From NCBI GenBank assembly GCA_031761425.1, contig JARFXV010000305.1, positions 482,501 through 546,500 of the forward strand: a stretch of 64,000 nucleotides of DNA, read 5' to 3'. The position numbers were made by a program, and so were the translations under genes. This stretch comes from Cosmopolites sordidus (Eukaryota; Arthropoda; Insecta; Coleoptera; Curculionidae). Shown here in pieces: positions 1 through 11,584 of this stretch. Within the stretch, counting starts at the first letter, position 1. Each line of letters begins with the position of its first letter. The notes beneath the pieces were generated by a model, which had not been told where the DNA came from, did no database searches, and saw only the letters and a program-made list of their open reading frames with translations.

Positions 1-1050
1 AGTGCGCCAGAGAAAGCAAAAATGGTTCCACATCTTCAGAAAAATCATAGCTCCGGTTTTCCGAGATTCTCATAGAACAAGGACTTTCACTGTGTAGGAT
101 TACGCTTCACTACTAGCACTTACGCTTTTGTTGCTGTAAAACTCTATAACCAGTTGTTGCTGTAAAACTCTGTGACCTAAGCTTCGAAATGCTTGCTAGT
201 ACACCATATATGTCCAATTTGTCAGCGATTACATACTCTTCCAAAACCTGAAGAAATAACTCGCTAGACAAACATTCGCTATAAATGTAGCCAATTTTTT
301 TAATCACAGTTTTGCAATGGCATTACACTGAGGTTATAAAATACGTCGATCATCGGTCGTTAATCTAAATAAATGTATCGGTGTTTGGTGTTTTTGTTTG
401 GTCTGGTGTTTGGTTTGTTTTTCAACAAAATGAACTCTTATCTAGCAAGCAAACCTTCTATACCGGGACTAAATCCAATTCTCCCAAATTCTTCAGAACA
501 TCTACGAGTACAGTAACTTCGTTATATTTAGGAAAGTCCTTCAACTCTAAGTATTTTCACACGCACGAAAATACGTAGTGGTCGAACGGTGTGAAGTTTG
601 GCAAACAGATAGATATGTCTAAAGGCAGGAATCCTACAAACCATCTTTCACTTAAATGCTTTATAAAGAAGTACTTATGAGAGTATGCATTTCGATATTG
701 TTCATCTTATGAAAAACTCCGATACGCTCTTATTTAAACATCTGTTAATACAAAACCAATGAGTGCTGTGATTTGAAATTTGACAATTAGCTATCCGAAG
801 GAGTAAGCACCACAAGAATTGTGCGAAGCGCCATCTATCTCTAACTTTTCAACCCATCCTTATTATTCGATATATTTAATTATTTACTTTAAATAAAATT
901 GTGCCGGATCGTAAAAAATGTGTGAAAATTAAGCTGAAATGCAGGAAAATAATTTCCATGCTGTTCTACAAAGTGCTATGCTATTTTTCTAGGTGATAAC
1001 TAATGATTATCTCAAATATCAAGGTGAAAAGAAATGCTGAATGAACTAGA
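1..1050. other. No recognisable feature
   Basis: AT-rich spacer. The open frames at 113-307 (minus) and 381-578 (plus) are short, have no family motifs, and look like chance frames. I see nothing else that can be supported here. Confidence 0.5.
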
Positions 1051-1119
1051 TTAACTGTAATTGAATCTTCCGAAAAACTGTACAGAATATACTAATATAT
1101 TAGAGAGTAGCAAAGGGGA

Positions 1120-1560
1120 AATATTGTATACACACACACACACACAGATTTTCTTGGATTGCGTCCAATGAGACAGCAGTAGCTGAATGTCATCATACAC
1201 CCAACCGTTGGGTTCCACAATCTCATATGGAACACACAACAACCTGCGTCTCCAACAACAACGCAGTCTCTCCGCCTAAATGAACATTTTTGTTGGTTGC
1301 TTGACCGGGAAGGAGCCCCACCTATCCCTTCAACTGGATGACATATGTTTCGTCTCTCGAGGTACAGACTCATCAGGGTGCCGACATATACCATACCATC
1401 AAGAATAGGGAGTCCCTATCCACAGCCAACAACCCATGTTTTCGCCGACTTCCCCTCGGGTGGCGTATATATGTAGTATTAGATTTTTTTGGACTACCTC
1501 CAACAAAAATGTTCATTTAGGCGGAGACGCAGGTTGTTGTGTGTTCCACATGAGTGACAA
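1120..1560 (-). repeat. Hammerhead-bearing ~318-bp repeat, copy 1 (fold-back)
   Basis: One copy of a dispersed family also found at 11150-11580, 37060-37340, 48591-48668 and, as a tandem dimer, 51741-52370. Shared marks are a GGTTGCTTGACCGGG-like start, a hammerhead core on the minus strand, and a CACAACAACCTGCGTCTCC block. That block (1211-1298) comes back inverted at 1500-1555, so this copy is folded back on itself. A short (CA)n run at 1132-1145 borders it. Weak minus-strand frames recur in several copies, but I do not regard them as coding. Confidence 0.75.
1340..1394 (-). ncRNA. Type III hammerhead ribozyme motif, copy 1
   Basis: Read on the minus strand the order is ATATGTC, GGCACC, CTGATGA, stem II GTCT...AGAC, GAAA, CATATGTC. 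All core positions (CUGAUGA, GAAA, UC at the cleavage site) are present. The CATATGTCAT after GAAA pairs with ATGGTATATGT upstream of the cleavage site to give an 11-bp helix III (A-U, C-G, A-U, U-A, A-U, U-A, two wobbles, then C-G, A-U, U-A). Helix I is only the six-base GGCACC. Predicted cleavage follows the upstream GTC. Activity is untested. Confidence 0.65.
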
Positions 1561-1561
1561 C

Positions 1562-2425
1562 GTTCCACATATGTATTTTGTTTCTGTACGTTATTCTATC
1601 CTCAATTTCTGTCGGACCTATTTGTCTCTTTCCCAGATCAGCTCTGACTTATATGATCCATGGTACTGTTGACTTGACTCCTTGTATGTATGTAAGAATT
1701 CTGTTGGTGAGTCTTGTTGGTGGGAGTCTACTAATATGTCCATAGAATTTCAACCTTATTTTTCTTATGTCCGCGGCTACGTTGGGCATTCTCTCTGTGG
1801 TCTTTCAAGAATGTAGTCTGTATCCTTCCTCTGTCAGTTTGGGGCCGAGAATTTTCCTCATAGTTTTGCGTTGTTCTTTTAGTATGTTTTCTATGCCGCT
1901 TTTTATATGAAATGTAAGTGTCTAATTGCGTATAGTACCTCTGGTTTTATTACTGTGTTGTACTATCTTATTTTTGCGTGTGTGGATAGGCATTTCTTAT
2001 TGTAGATATTGTGTGTCTTACCGTACGCTCTCTCGATCTTCTGTAATCGAATCTTCCGTGCTATCTTCTCTCCTCCTGTGGGTTCGAGGATCTTACCCAG
2101 GTATTTGAAGTGAGTAACCCTATTTATTTTGCCGTACTTGGTGTTCAAATTTTGGACATCTAATTTTGAGCAGAAGAATTCGGTTTTTGAAAGGAGATTT
2201 GTAGGCCGACTTTCTCTGCACATTCCTTGAGGACTTCGATCTGTTTAGTTACCCTTTTTCATTGTCTGCGAGTATGGCTAAGTTGTCTGCGAAGGCCAGG
2301 CATGATATTTCTATGTTGTTTGGATAGTCCGAGTCGTATTGGTTCCCAGTGTCCTTGATTTTTCAGTTCTTTTTTCCATTCCGTTATGACTTTGTCTAGG
2401 ACCAGGTTGAAGAGGAGTGGAGGTG
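1562..2425 (-). pseudogene. RTE-like LINE reverse transcriptase, C-terminal relic
   Basis: Broken minus-strand translation runs through LINE reverse-transcriptase blocks in order: FNLVLDKVITEWKKEL, a frame holding KQIEVLKECAEKVGLQISF, HFKYLGKILEP (post-YXDD block), RKIRLQKIERAYGKT, and near 1640-1740 a tail reading GHISRLPPTRLTNRIL. Order and spacing fit the region from RT motif B to the C-terminus of a non-LTR element of the pol-like group common in insects. The family differs from RTE-A next door. Several frameshifts and stops show it is dead. The upstream end is cut off by the GGTGGAGTGGAG-like tract and (TA)n at 2425-2548. Confidence 0.7.
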
Positions 2426-2456
2426 GTGGAGTGGAGTGAAGTGGCGGAGTGGAGGA

Positions 2457-2457
<1 letters not shown>

Positions 2458-2548
<91 letters not shown>
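2458..2548. repeat. (TA)n microsatellite
   Basis: About 45 TA units between the pol-like LINE relic and the (TCA)n tail of the RTE-A copy at 2549. It produces spurious Tyr-Ile frames on both strands. Confidence 0.95.
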
Positions 2549-2550
<2 letters not shown>

Positions 2551-3725
2551 TCATCATTAACCCTTATCAATCTACTGCAGGATGAAGGCCCCTCCAGCAT
2601 GCCTCCAACTCAGGCGGTCCTGAGCTTTCCTTTGCCATTCGGGTCCAATATACTTAATAATATCATCAGTCCGTCGTGTTTTCGATCTTCTCCGTGGGCG
2701 TTTGCGATCAAGCGGTATCCAGTCCAGGACCGCCCTGGTCCATCTTTCGCCTCGATACATGGCCTGCCCACTTCCATTTCATTTGCTTTATTCTTCCAAT
2801 GACGTCATTCACTTTCGTTTGTTTTGTGATCCATGTGTAGGTCTTTCTATCCCTCTAGTAATGCCAAGCATACATCTTTCCATTCCCCTCTGTGCTACTC
2901 GAAGTTTTTGAAATGATTGTGATATGAGTGTCTAGGACTCACTTCCGTATGTCATAACGGACAGGACACACTGATCAAAGACTTTTCTTTTCAGACCAAG
3001 TGGTAGTTTGCTCTTAAACACTATGTTGCGCCTGCCAAATACCTGCCAGCCACATTTAACGCGTCGTTCCATCTCCCGGATGGTGTCCCCGTCCATTGAA
3101 ACCCTTTGCCCAAGATATATATAGTGATCCACAACTTCAAAATCCGTTTCTAAAATAGAAATCCTTTTGTCCTCAGTAAATTTATTGGACATGACCTGAC
3201 TGTTCTTCTAGTTTATTTTCAAGCCAAATGGTTCCCCAGCCCTTTGCAATTCTTGTACGTGTCTTTGCAGCTCATCTGGATCTTGCGAAAGAAGAACGAT
3301 ATCATCTGCGAATCTAAGATGATTTAAGTACGCACCATTAATCCTTATTTCATCTTGTTCCCAATCCATATTACGGAACGCTTCTTCCAGGCAGACTGGC
3401 AAAAGAAGAGGCGATATTGCGTAGGCCCCTCTGTCGTAGGCCCCGCTCTACATTTATTCCCACCTCAAGATCATCAAGGTGGACTGTCGCTGTAGCTTCA
3501 TCATATATCGACCCTAGTAGGTTTACATAGGCTTTCTCTACACCTTGATAAAGCAATGCATCCATTATGACCCGCTTTGATATTGAATCAAATGCTTTTT
3601 CATAATGGATAAAAGCCAAGTACAGTGGAATAGTGTATTCGCTGTGTTTTTCTATGACCTGCTGTGGAACCTGGATATGATTCAATGTATTGAATTCACT
3701 TCTGAATCCTGCTTGCTCCCTTGAT
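2549..3725 (-). pseudogene. RTE-A LINE copy 1: reverse transcriptase, 3' half
   Basis: Minus-strand frames line up piece by piece with the better copy at 7906-9449. REQAGFRSEFN and AFIHYEKAFDSIS (RT motif A) lie at 3600-3720, CLEEAFRNMDWEQD and LRFADDIVLL (motif C, FADD) at 3208-3402, YLGQRVSMDGDTI near 3120, and a C-terminal KRPRRRSKTRRTDDI block near 2690. The 3' end is a (TCA)n tail (TGA on the coding strand), typical of RTE elements. The copy is 5'-truncated at about 3725 inside the RT, and frameshifts show decay. Confidence 0.85.
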
Positions 3726-3907
3726 TGTGCGAATACAAAAGATTAAAAGAAACCGCTATAATTAATTTAAATAAAAATAACTGCATTGCTATGCCTTCGG
3801 TAGATTTAAATTCAATATGGTTCCCGATTCTAAAGAATACAATTAAAAACATTTAAGAATTTCTATCACAATCACAATCAATCACAACGGTAAACAAAAC
3901 AATCACA
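3726..3907. other. Short spacer
   Basis: AT-rich spacer between the truncated RTE-A copy and the palindromic TA tract. The end holds a local CACAATCA-type repetition (3868-3915). Nothing coding is visible. Confidence 0.4.
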
Positions 3908-4117
<210 letters not shown>

Positions 4118-4120
<3 letters not shown>

Positions 4121-4590
4121 TATTATATCACTGTCATTAAAAACTAATTGTCAATGTAAGTATCATTGACATACACAAAAAATATATTTACTTTCTATAT
4201 TTTCATAATTTGTAGAAATTACTATACTTTGTTTTTAGATTCGTTTTGAAAACGGGGGAATACTACCTGAAACGTTAACGTTAAAAGTTTGTATATTTTT
4301 TTAGAACATTTTTATATTTTTAAAAATTTTGTTCGTTAAGTAAATTTATTACAAAAAAGAATCACTGAGAAATTTGTCTCCGTTTGGTTTTTTGTTTTTA
4401 CCCAGTGATTCTTTATTTACATAACAACAGATATTTTTGAAATTTTTTGAGTTTTAGATCGTGGTGAAGAAGCCAAATAAAGAAAAATATATATGAACAC
4501 GCCATAATCATTCAGACATTACTCACATCTGATTGTTTTAATAAGGCCCTTGCAATGTCCAACGTGGGTAATTTTTTGATCTTTATTTAA
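4118..4590. other. No recognisable feature
   Basis: AT-rich spacer. I see no transposon motif or convincing open frame. Confidence 0.4.
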
Positions 4591-4599
4591 GGTGTGAGG

Positions 4600-4910
4600 A
4601 AAAAATCGAGTTTTGATTTGTCAAAATTTCGAAGATCATATCTTTGGACATATTTAATTCCTCCGCTATACATCTCATCGTCGAATTCGCATCGTAAGCG
4701 ATCATTTCACGTATTTTTTCCACCAACTCATCGCGATTTTTGTTTTTCGACCGGCCTGGTTTTCAGTTATCTTTCAATACATCACGACCGTTCTGGAATC
4801 ATTCATCGCCATAATTTTTTTCATCAATTCAAATGTTTCTGTAAAAGTTTTACCAAACCCGAAACCAAATTTAATATCAGCTCTTTGTTCCATTCCATGC
4901 ATTGAAAATG
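4600..4910 (-). pseudogene. Mariner transposase N-terminal fragment
   Basis: On the minus strand the stretch near 4640-4760 reads DELVEKIREMIAYDANSTMR followed by CIAEELNMS. This is the second helix-turn-helix region of a mariner transposase. It closely matches the fragments at 50690-50935 and 52567-52690 (DELVKKVLKMIAYDANSTVR). The catalytic domain is absent. Confidence 0.6.
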
Positions 4911-5029
4911 TTGCAGATAGCCTATAGGGATTCTGCTATCTCAAGAATCCGAATATTTGAGTAGCATAGAGCATTTAGTGAAAGCCGTCAGCTGGCCATC
5001 AACTTTTGTTAACGACAATAGCATCGAGA

Positions 5030-5155
5030 AACTTTAAAAATCACGCTTAAAAATCATGATATTGGCATTCGAGATATAGCAGAAGATCTTGGTATCTGTT
5101 ATGCATCATTCGATGCGTGCGTGATTTTTTGGCCAAACATATAACGAAAACAATC
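5030..5155 (+). pseudogene. Mariner-like helix-turn-helix scrap
   Basis: The plus strand reads DIGIRDIAEDLGICYASF, the signature of the mariner N-terminal helix-turn-helix (usually TIRELAEELGISYGS). Only about 40 codons remain. It lies next to the minus-strand mariner fragment and directly before the RTE-A endonuclease half. Confidence 0.5.
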
Positions 5156-5164
5156 GCTCATGCA

Positions 5165-7020
<1,856 letters not shown>

Positions 7021-7110
<90 letters not shown>

Positions 7111-7125
7111 CATATATATATATCG

Positions 7126-7204
<79 letters not shown>
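7021..7204. repeat. (TA)n tract with inverted flank copies
   Basis: A TA tract interrupted twice by TCGATCAT (7106-7113 and 7123-7130). This is the exact reverse complement of ATGATCGA at the right flank (7203-7210), so the flank has been copied inverted into the tract twice. Confidence 0.85.
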
Positions 7205-7207
<3 letters not shown>

Positions 7208-7324
7208 CGAAAAATTGTGAACTGGGCCCGTGGAGAAAAGTATTAAAAGGCTGAGGAAGTTCACCCGTGCTCCACGTCGTGCTTTGCCATTCTTTCATCT
7301 ATCATCCGAAGCACCAGCAAGCAT

Positions 7325-7366
7325 CTCCCAAGATCGGTTTTTGGCTTTAAGCCTTCATCAGTTGGA
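7325..7366 (-). ncRNA. Type I hammerhead-like motif, G12 lost
   Basis: Minus strand: TCCAA, CTGATGA, stem II GGCTT...AAGCC, AAAAC, CGATC, TTGGGAG. Helix I (CCAA/TTGG) is in exact hammerhead register. GAAA has become AAAA, and helix III is ACCGAT instead of the palindromic ACCGGT. It is probably an inactive relic of the same ribozyme type as at 6903. Confidence 0.4.
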
Positions 7367-7662
7367 CTCAAGCTGGACACCTGAAAAGCGGATGAAGAAA
7401 CGACTAAAGCCATGACCATTTAAATTGGTCATGTCGAATGGATGCTGCAATCACATGCAGCCACGCCATTTTGCGATAAACGGTCGCAGCAGTCAGACTA
7501 TGCGAAACCGTTCGTGACCCGTCTAACCTCGGGTAAGTACCAGGTGTGATCGAAAAATTGTGAACTGGGCCGTGGACAAAAGTATTAAAATGTTAAGGAA
7601 GTTCACCCTTGCTCTACGTCGTGCTTTTCCATTCCTTCATCCGCTTTTCAGATGTTCAGCTT

Positions 7663-7708
7663 GAGCCCAACTGATGAAGGTTTAGGGCCAGAAACCGATC
7701 TTGGGAGA
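7663..7708 (+). ncRNA. Type I hammerhead-like motif
   Basis: Plus strand: CCCAA, CTGATGA, stem II GGTT...GGCC, GAAAC, CGATC, TTGGG. The core is complete and helix I is a perfect 5-bp CCCAA/TTGGG. Helix III reads ACCGAT, one base from the palindrome ACCGGT. It is inverted relative to the copy at 7325-7366. Confidence 0.45.
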
Positions 7709-7781
7709 CGCTTGCTGGCGCTTTAGATGGCGGATGAAGGAATGGCAAACACGACGTGTAGCACGGGTGAACTTCCTTAAC

Positions 7782-7787
<6 letters not shown>

Positions 7788-7871
<84 letters not shown>

Positions 7872-7905
7872 TTATTATATATATTATATTATATTATATT
7901 ATATA
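7788..7905. repeat. (TA)n tract passing into (TATTA)n
   Basis: TA repeats to about 7862, then ATATT-type degenerate repeats to 7905. It immediately abuts the 5'-truncated RTE-A copy. Confidence 0.9.
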
Positions 7906-9449
7906 AAGATCAAAACCAATCAAAGACGACAATAGCCACGGAAGAACAAATGCCAGATATCCTAGTGGAGGAAGTAACAAATGCTATAGAATCGATGAAA
8001 AAGGGCAAGGCTCCAGGAAAGGACAGTGTAACTGTCGAAATGCTAAAAGTTGGTGGTCGGACATTACATAAAGCACTGGCAACATTATACTCAAAATGCC
8101 TCAAAGAACAAAAAGTACCTGACTTATGGAAAAATGCAGAAGTAATCCTTTTACATAAAAAAGGAGCACAGGAAGATTTAAAGAACTACCGTCCAATAAG
8201 CCTCCTAACAGTAATGTACAAAGTTTTCACTAAGATAATTTTTAAAAGAATATTAAAAAAACTGAATGACGCACAACCAAGAGAACAAGCAGGATTTAGA
8301 AGTGGATTCAGTACAATGGATCACATCCAGGTTGTACAGCAGGTCATAGAAAGGCACAACGAATACACCATGCCACTGTGCTTGGCTTTTATCGACTACG
8401 AAAAAGCATTTGATTTCATCTCAAAGCATGCGATAATGGATGCACTGCTTAGCCAAGGTGTAGAGAGAGCCTATGTAAACCTATTAGAATCGATATATGA
8501 TGGAGCTACAGCCACAATTCACCTTGATGATCTTGAAGTGGGAATTAATGTAGAACGAGGTGTACGGCAGGGTGACGCAATATCGCTTATTCTTTTCTCG
8601 GCTGGCCTTGAAGAAGTATTCCGTAAACTGAATTGGGAACAGGATGGTGTAAAGATCAATGGTGTAAACGTAAACCATCTTAGATTTGCAGATGATATTA
8701 TTGCCATTTTACAAGACCCAGGGTAGCTGCAAAGACGCATACAAGAACTGCAAAGGGCTGGAGAACCATTTGGCTTGAAAATAAACCTGAAAAAGAGTCA
8801 GGTTATGTTCAATAACTTCGCTCAGGACAGAAGAATTTCAGTTTTAGGAAGGGATTTGGAGATTGTGGACAGCTTTATATATCTTGGGCAGAGGATTTCA
8901 ATGGAGGGGAATACCGCCCGGGAGGTGGAACGGCGTGTTAAATGTGGCTGGCAGGCATTTGGTAGGCTCAACATAGTGTTTAAGAGCAGACTCCCACTTT
9001 GCCTGAAAAGAAAAGTCTTCGATCAGTGCGTTCTACCCGTTATGACATACGGAAGTGAAACCTGGACACTCACATCGCAATCAATTCAAAAACTTCGGGT
9101 AGTACAGAGGGGAATGGAAAGATGTATGCTTGGCATTACACGACGAGACAGAAAGTCCTGCGCATGCATCAGGAAACAAACAAAAGTCTGTGACATCTTT
9201 GGAAGAGTAAAGCAATTGAAATGGAGATGGGCAGGCCATATAGCGAGGCAATGGGACGACAGATGGACCAAGGCAATCTTGGAGTGGATACCGCTTGATC
9301 ACAAGCGTCCGCGAAGAAGACCGAAAGCACGATGGATTGATGACATCGTTAAGTATATTGGACCCGAGTGGCAAAGGAAAGCCCAGGGCCGTGAAAGTTG
9401 GACGCATGCTGAAGAGGCCTTCATCCTGCACTGCATCGATACAGGCTGA
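7906..9449 (+). pseudogene. RTE-A LINE copy 2: reverse transcriptase, best copy
   Basis: About 515 codons in one frame with a single nonsense codon (TAG, 8724-8726, where sister copies have GAG). Blocks in order: KGKAPGKDSVTVEML, NYRPISLL, AGFRSGFSTMDHI, AFIDYEKAFDF (motif A), VRQGDAISLILFS (motif B), LRFADDII (motif C, catalytic FADD), then a C-terminal domain with YGSETWTLT, RWAGHIARQWDDRW and RPKARWIDDI, characteristic of RTE/BovB-type LINEs. Most of the linker and the endonuclease are missing; the 5' side starts at the TA tract. The function would be target-primed reverse transcription. The TGA stop is the first unit of the (TGA)n tail. Confidence 0.9.
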
Positions 9450-9474
9450 TGATGATGATGATGATGATGATGAA
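9447..9474 (+). repeat. (TGA)n 3' tail of RTE-A
   Basis: Trinucleotide tail directly continuing the stop codon. The other RTE-A copies end in the same tail, seen as (TCA)n at 2549 and 22182 on the plus strand. A short-repeat tail instead of poly(A) is typical of RTE elements. Confidence 0.85.
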
Positions 9475-10560
9475 ATTTAAGACCCTAAGTACTCTTTAGG
9501 TACTGTAATCACACATTTCCCAATTTTTCAGTGTTATTTTTTTAACGTTATCCAGGACTTTGTATCTAAGGACCAGATTTAAAAAAACTCATACCATGAT
9601 AAAAATTATTTTGTGTGCTCAAAAATGGACTTACAGCAGTGTAAGTGAGATGGACAGATACTACAGAATGAGATGAATAGTGACGCTGTTCGATAACGAA
9701 TTAGAGAGAGACAGATCGACTGACATTCAACTTTAAGATGACCAAGTTAGTGAAGATTTCAAAATGATACAGTAATTGGCATTTTTGACATTGGCTTGAC
9801 GTTGAGTTTCGAGGCACCGAGTATAGATGAGGAAAAACTTCAGATACATATATAACATTGTCAATTTTACTGTATTTCCTGAAATTTTGTATTGTATACC
9901 TTATTCGACATACAAATGTAGAAATAACTTTCAAATTAGTGGGGTTTAATCATTTGGATGCGGCACGTTATTAACTGTAGCGATGAAGAATTTAAAGAAC
10001 CGTTGACCCATATTGAACTATCAACGCGTGTCATTATTGCTCATTTAAATCCATTTAACAATTTCTTAATTGTCATTTAACGACTTAATTATATTATCTG
10101 AGGTACCAGATTTTATATCTATTTTTCATTGACCTTACTTTAAGAACCAGAAAAAGTGAAACCGATAATAAAACTAGTCGAGGCTGTCTCATGTTTATAT
10201 TCAAATTATGTATTTTAAATCGCATAATATTAGTAGAAAATCAACGCTTATGTTAATTCTGTTCCTGACTGAAATTGTGCAGATTTTTTTCTGCAAGTAC
10301 TCTTCACCAATTCTAATTTAATAATGGCTGGTTGACAGATTCCAGTGAAAATTTTCAATTCAATTATAAGGTTTTTAAGTTACCAACAGTTTTTGGCAAT
10401 AAAACTAGAATATTTACTATAGCTAATATAACAGAATATGTTATATATAGCATTAGCAGTATATGTTATATATTTTATACTTTAAAGACCAATATAATTT
10501 TAATAATAATTTTATAGTAACATGATACGAAAAGTAATTGATTATTATTAGAAGTAGAGA
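9475..10560. other. No recognisable feature
   Basis: AT-rich spacer with only short chance frames (9701-9934 minus, 10332-10517 plus). I found no transposon motif. Confidence 0.45.
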
Positions 10561-10564
10561 TGAG

Positions 10565-10935
10565 AAGAAAACAACAATATTATTTTTCTTCTCGATATTC
10601 CTCATGTCTATTAAGGCGTCGGATTATGTAGACATATTCTAGATTACTTTATGTACTTTCTCTATTTGTCCCTATACCATTCCTGTATTTCCTACAACCA
10701 GGTTTTTCTTGGTTTGCCTCTCTTATCTGTTTCGATTATTTTTTGGGCCAGTATTTCTGGATTCCTTCGACTAATATGCCTATACTAGTTTAGTAGTCTT
10801 TTTTTTGAGTTTTTAAGTGGTAACTCCTTGTTTTAAATTCTTCATTAATCATTTTGTCTAGTTTTATCTTGCCTACCAGTCTCCTTAGAAATTTTATTTC
10901 GGTAGCGTTTATTTTATTTTCATGTCCCTTTAGTG
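10565..10935 (-). pseudogene. RTE-like LINE, C-terminal relic
   Basis: The minus strand reads NKINATEIKFLRRLVGKIKL, then DKMINEEFKTR, and later EAKPRKTWL. This matches the post-RT region of RTE/pol-like LINEs (the usual pattern is AEMKYLRRV..., RNEEIR..., GRPRKTW...). Only about 120 codons remain, with stops. It is related to the type at 15490, 21795 and 32550 rather than to RTE-A. Confidence 0.6.
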
Positions 10936-10971
10936 GTACCTAACTTGTATATAGCCACTTGTATATAAGGT
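10931..10971. repeat. Short inverted repeat
   Basis: AGTGGTACCT and AGGTACCACT pair perfectly around a 20-nt AT-rich loop with two CACTTGTATA-like direct copies. It sits between the LINE relic and the TA tract. Confidence 0.6.
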
Positions 10972-11033
10972 ACCACTTATATATAATAGGATTGGTAATA
11001 CGACTATATTATAGGTTTGTAACTTGTTATATA

Positions 11034-11047
11034 TATAAATATATATA

Positions 11048-11141
<94 letters not shown>

Positions 11142-11145
11142 GTTT
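11034..11145. repeat. (TA)n tract and poly(T)
   Basis: TA repeats to about 11127 followed by a T-rich run. The hammerhead-bearing repeat starts directly after it. Confidence 0.95.
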
Positions 11146-11203
11146 TTTTTGTTTTGTTGGTTGCTTGACCGGAAAGAAGCCCCAGCTATCCCGTCAACTG
11201 GAT

Positions 11204-11256
11204 GACATATGTTTCGTCTCTAGAGGTTCAGACTCATCAGGGCGCCGACATACACC
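11204..11256 (-). ncRNA. Type III hammerhead ribozyme motif, copy 2
   Basis: Minus strand: GTATGTC, GGCGCC, CTGATGA, GTCT...AGAC (stem II), GAAA, CATATGTC. Every core base is intact. Helix III pairs ACATATGTC with GGTGTATGT over 9 positions including three wobbles. Helix I is the perfect palindrome GGCGCC. Together with the 1340 copy this is the best-preserved example. Confidence 0.68.
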
Positions 11257-11490
11257 ATACCATCAAGAATAGGGAGACCCTATCTACAGCCAACAACCCA
11301 TGTTATCGCCGACTTCCCATCGGATGGCGTATATATGTAGAGTTAGATTTTCTTGGACTGCGTCCAATGAAATAACAGTAGCTGAGTGACATCACACACC
11401 TAACCGTTGGGTCCCACAATCTCATGTGGAACACACAACAACCTGCGTCTCCGCCTAAATGAACATATTTGTTGGTTGCTTGACCGGTAT

Positions 11491-11543
11491 GATATGTATC
11501 GGCGCCCTGATGAGTCTGAACCTCTAAATACGAAACATATGAC
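11491..11543 (+). ncRNA. Type III hammerhead motif, partly decayed
   Basis: Inverted twin of the previous motif: GATATGTATC, GGCGCC, CTGATGA, GTCT...ATAC, GAAAC, ATATGAC. The core and palindromic helix I are intact, but stem II has a mismatch and helix III is weakened. Probably a diverging copy. Confidence 0.5.
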
Positions 11544-11584
11544 ATCCAGTTGAAGGAATAGGTGGGGCTGCTTCCCGGGAGCCA

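Larger units (their letters stand above)
7205..7788. repeat. Fold-back repeat pair with hammerhead motifs
   Basis: GATCGAAAAATTGTGAAC begins at 7205 and again at 7548. The block at 7245-7400 is found inverted at 7625-7785. The second unit is itself a hairpin: 7576-7637 pairs with 7728-7788 over about 60 bp. CATGACC/GGTCATG flank the junction at 7412-7434. Each unit carries one hammerhead-like core. The layout fits snap-back copies of a Penelope-like or retrozyme-like element. Confidence 0.6.
11150..11580. repeat. Hammerhead-bearing repeat, copy 2 (fold-back)
   Basis: A full unit runs from GGTTGCTTGACCGG (near 11158) through the hammerhead region and CAACCTGCGTCTCC to a second GGTTGCTTGACCGG at 11472-11487. 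The sequence then switches strand and repeats the hammerhead region inverted to 11580. Arms at 11160-11260 and 11488-11580 therefore form a long inverted repeat. Confidence 0.8.

Noticed and set aside
1092..1394. 100-codon minus frame recurring at 11303-11545, 36925-37401 and 51543-51848
   Set aside because: The similarity follows the DNA repeat, frames are interrupted at different places, and the conserved part is the ribozyme region, so coding is unlikely.
9081..9431. 116-codon minus-strand frame, also similar to 2702-2911 (plus) and 22290-22742 (plus)
   Set aside because: Antisense frame of the RTE-A C-terminal coding region; it recurs only because the DNA is repeated.
9447..9474. CTGATGATGATG at the end of RTE-A as a ribozyme
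   Set aside because: It is the (TGA)n tail with no GAAA or helices.
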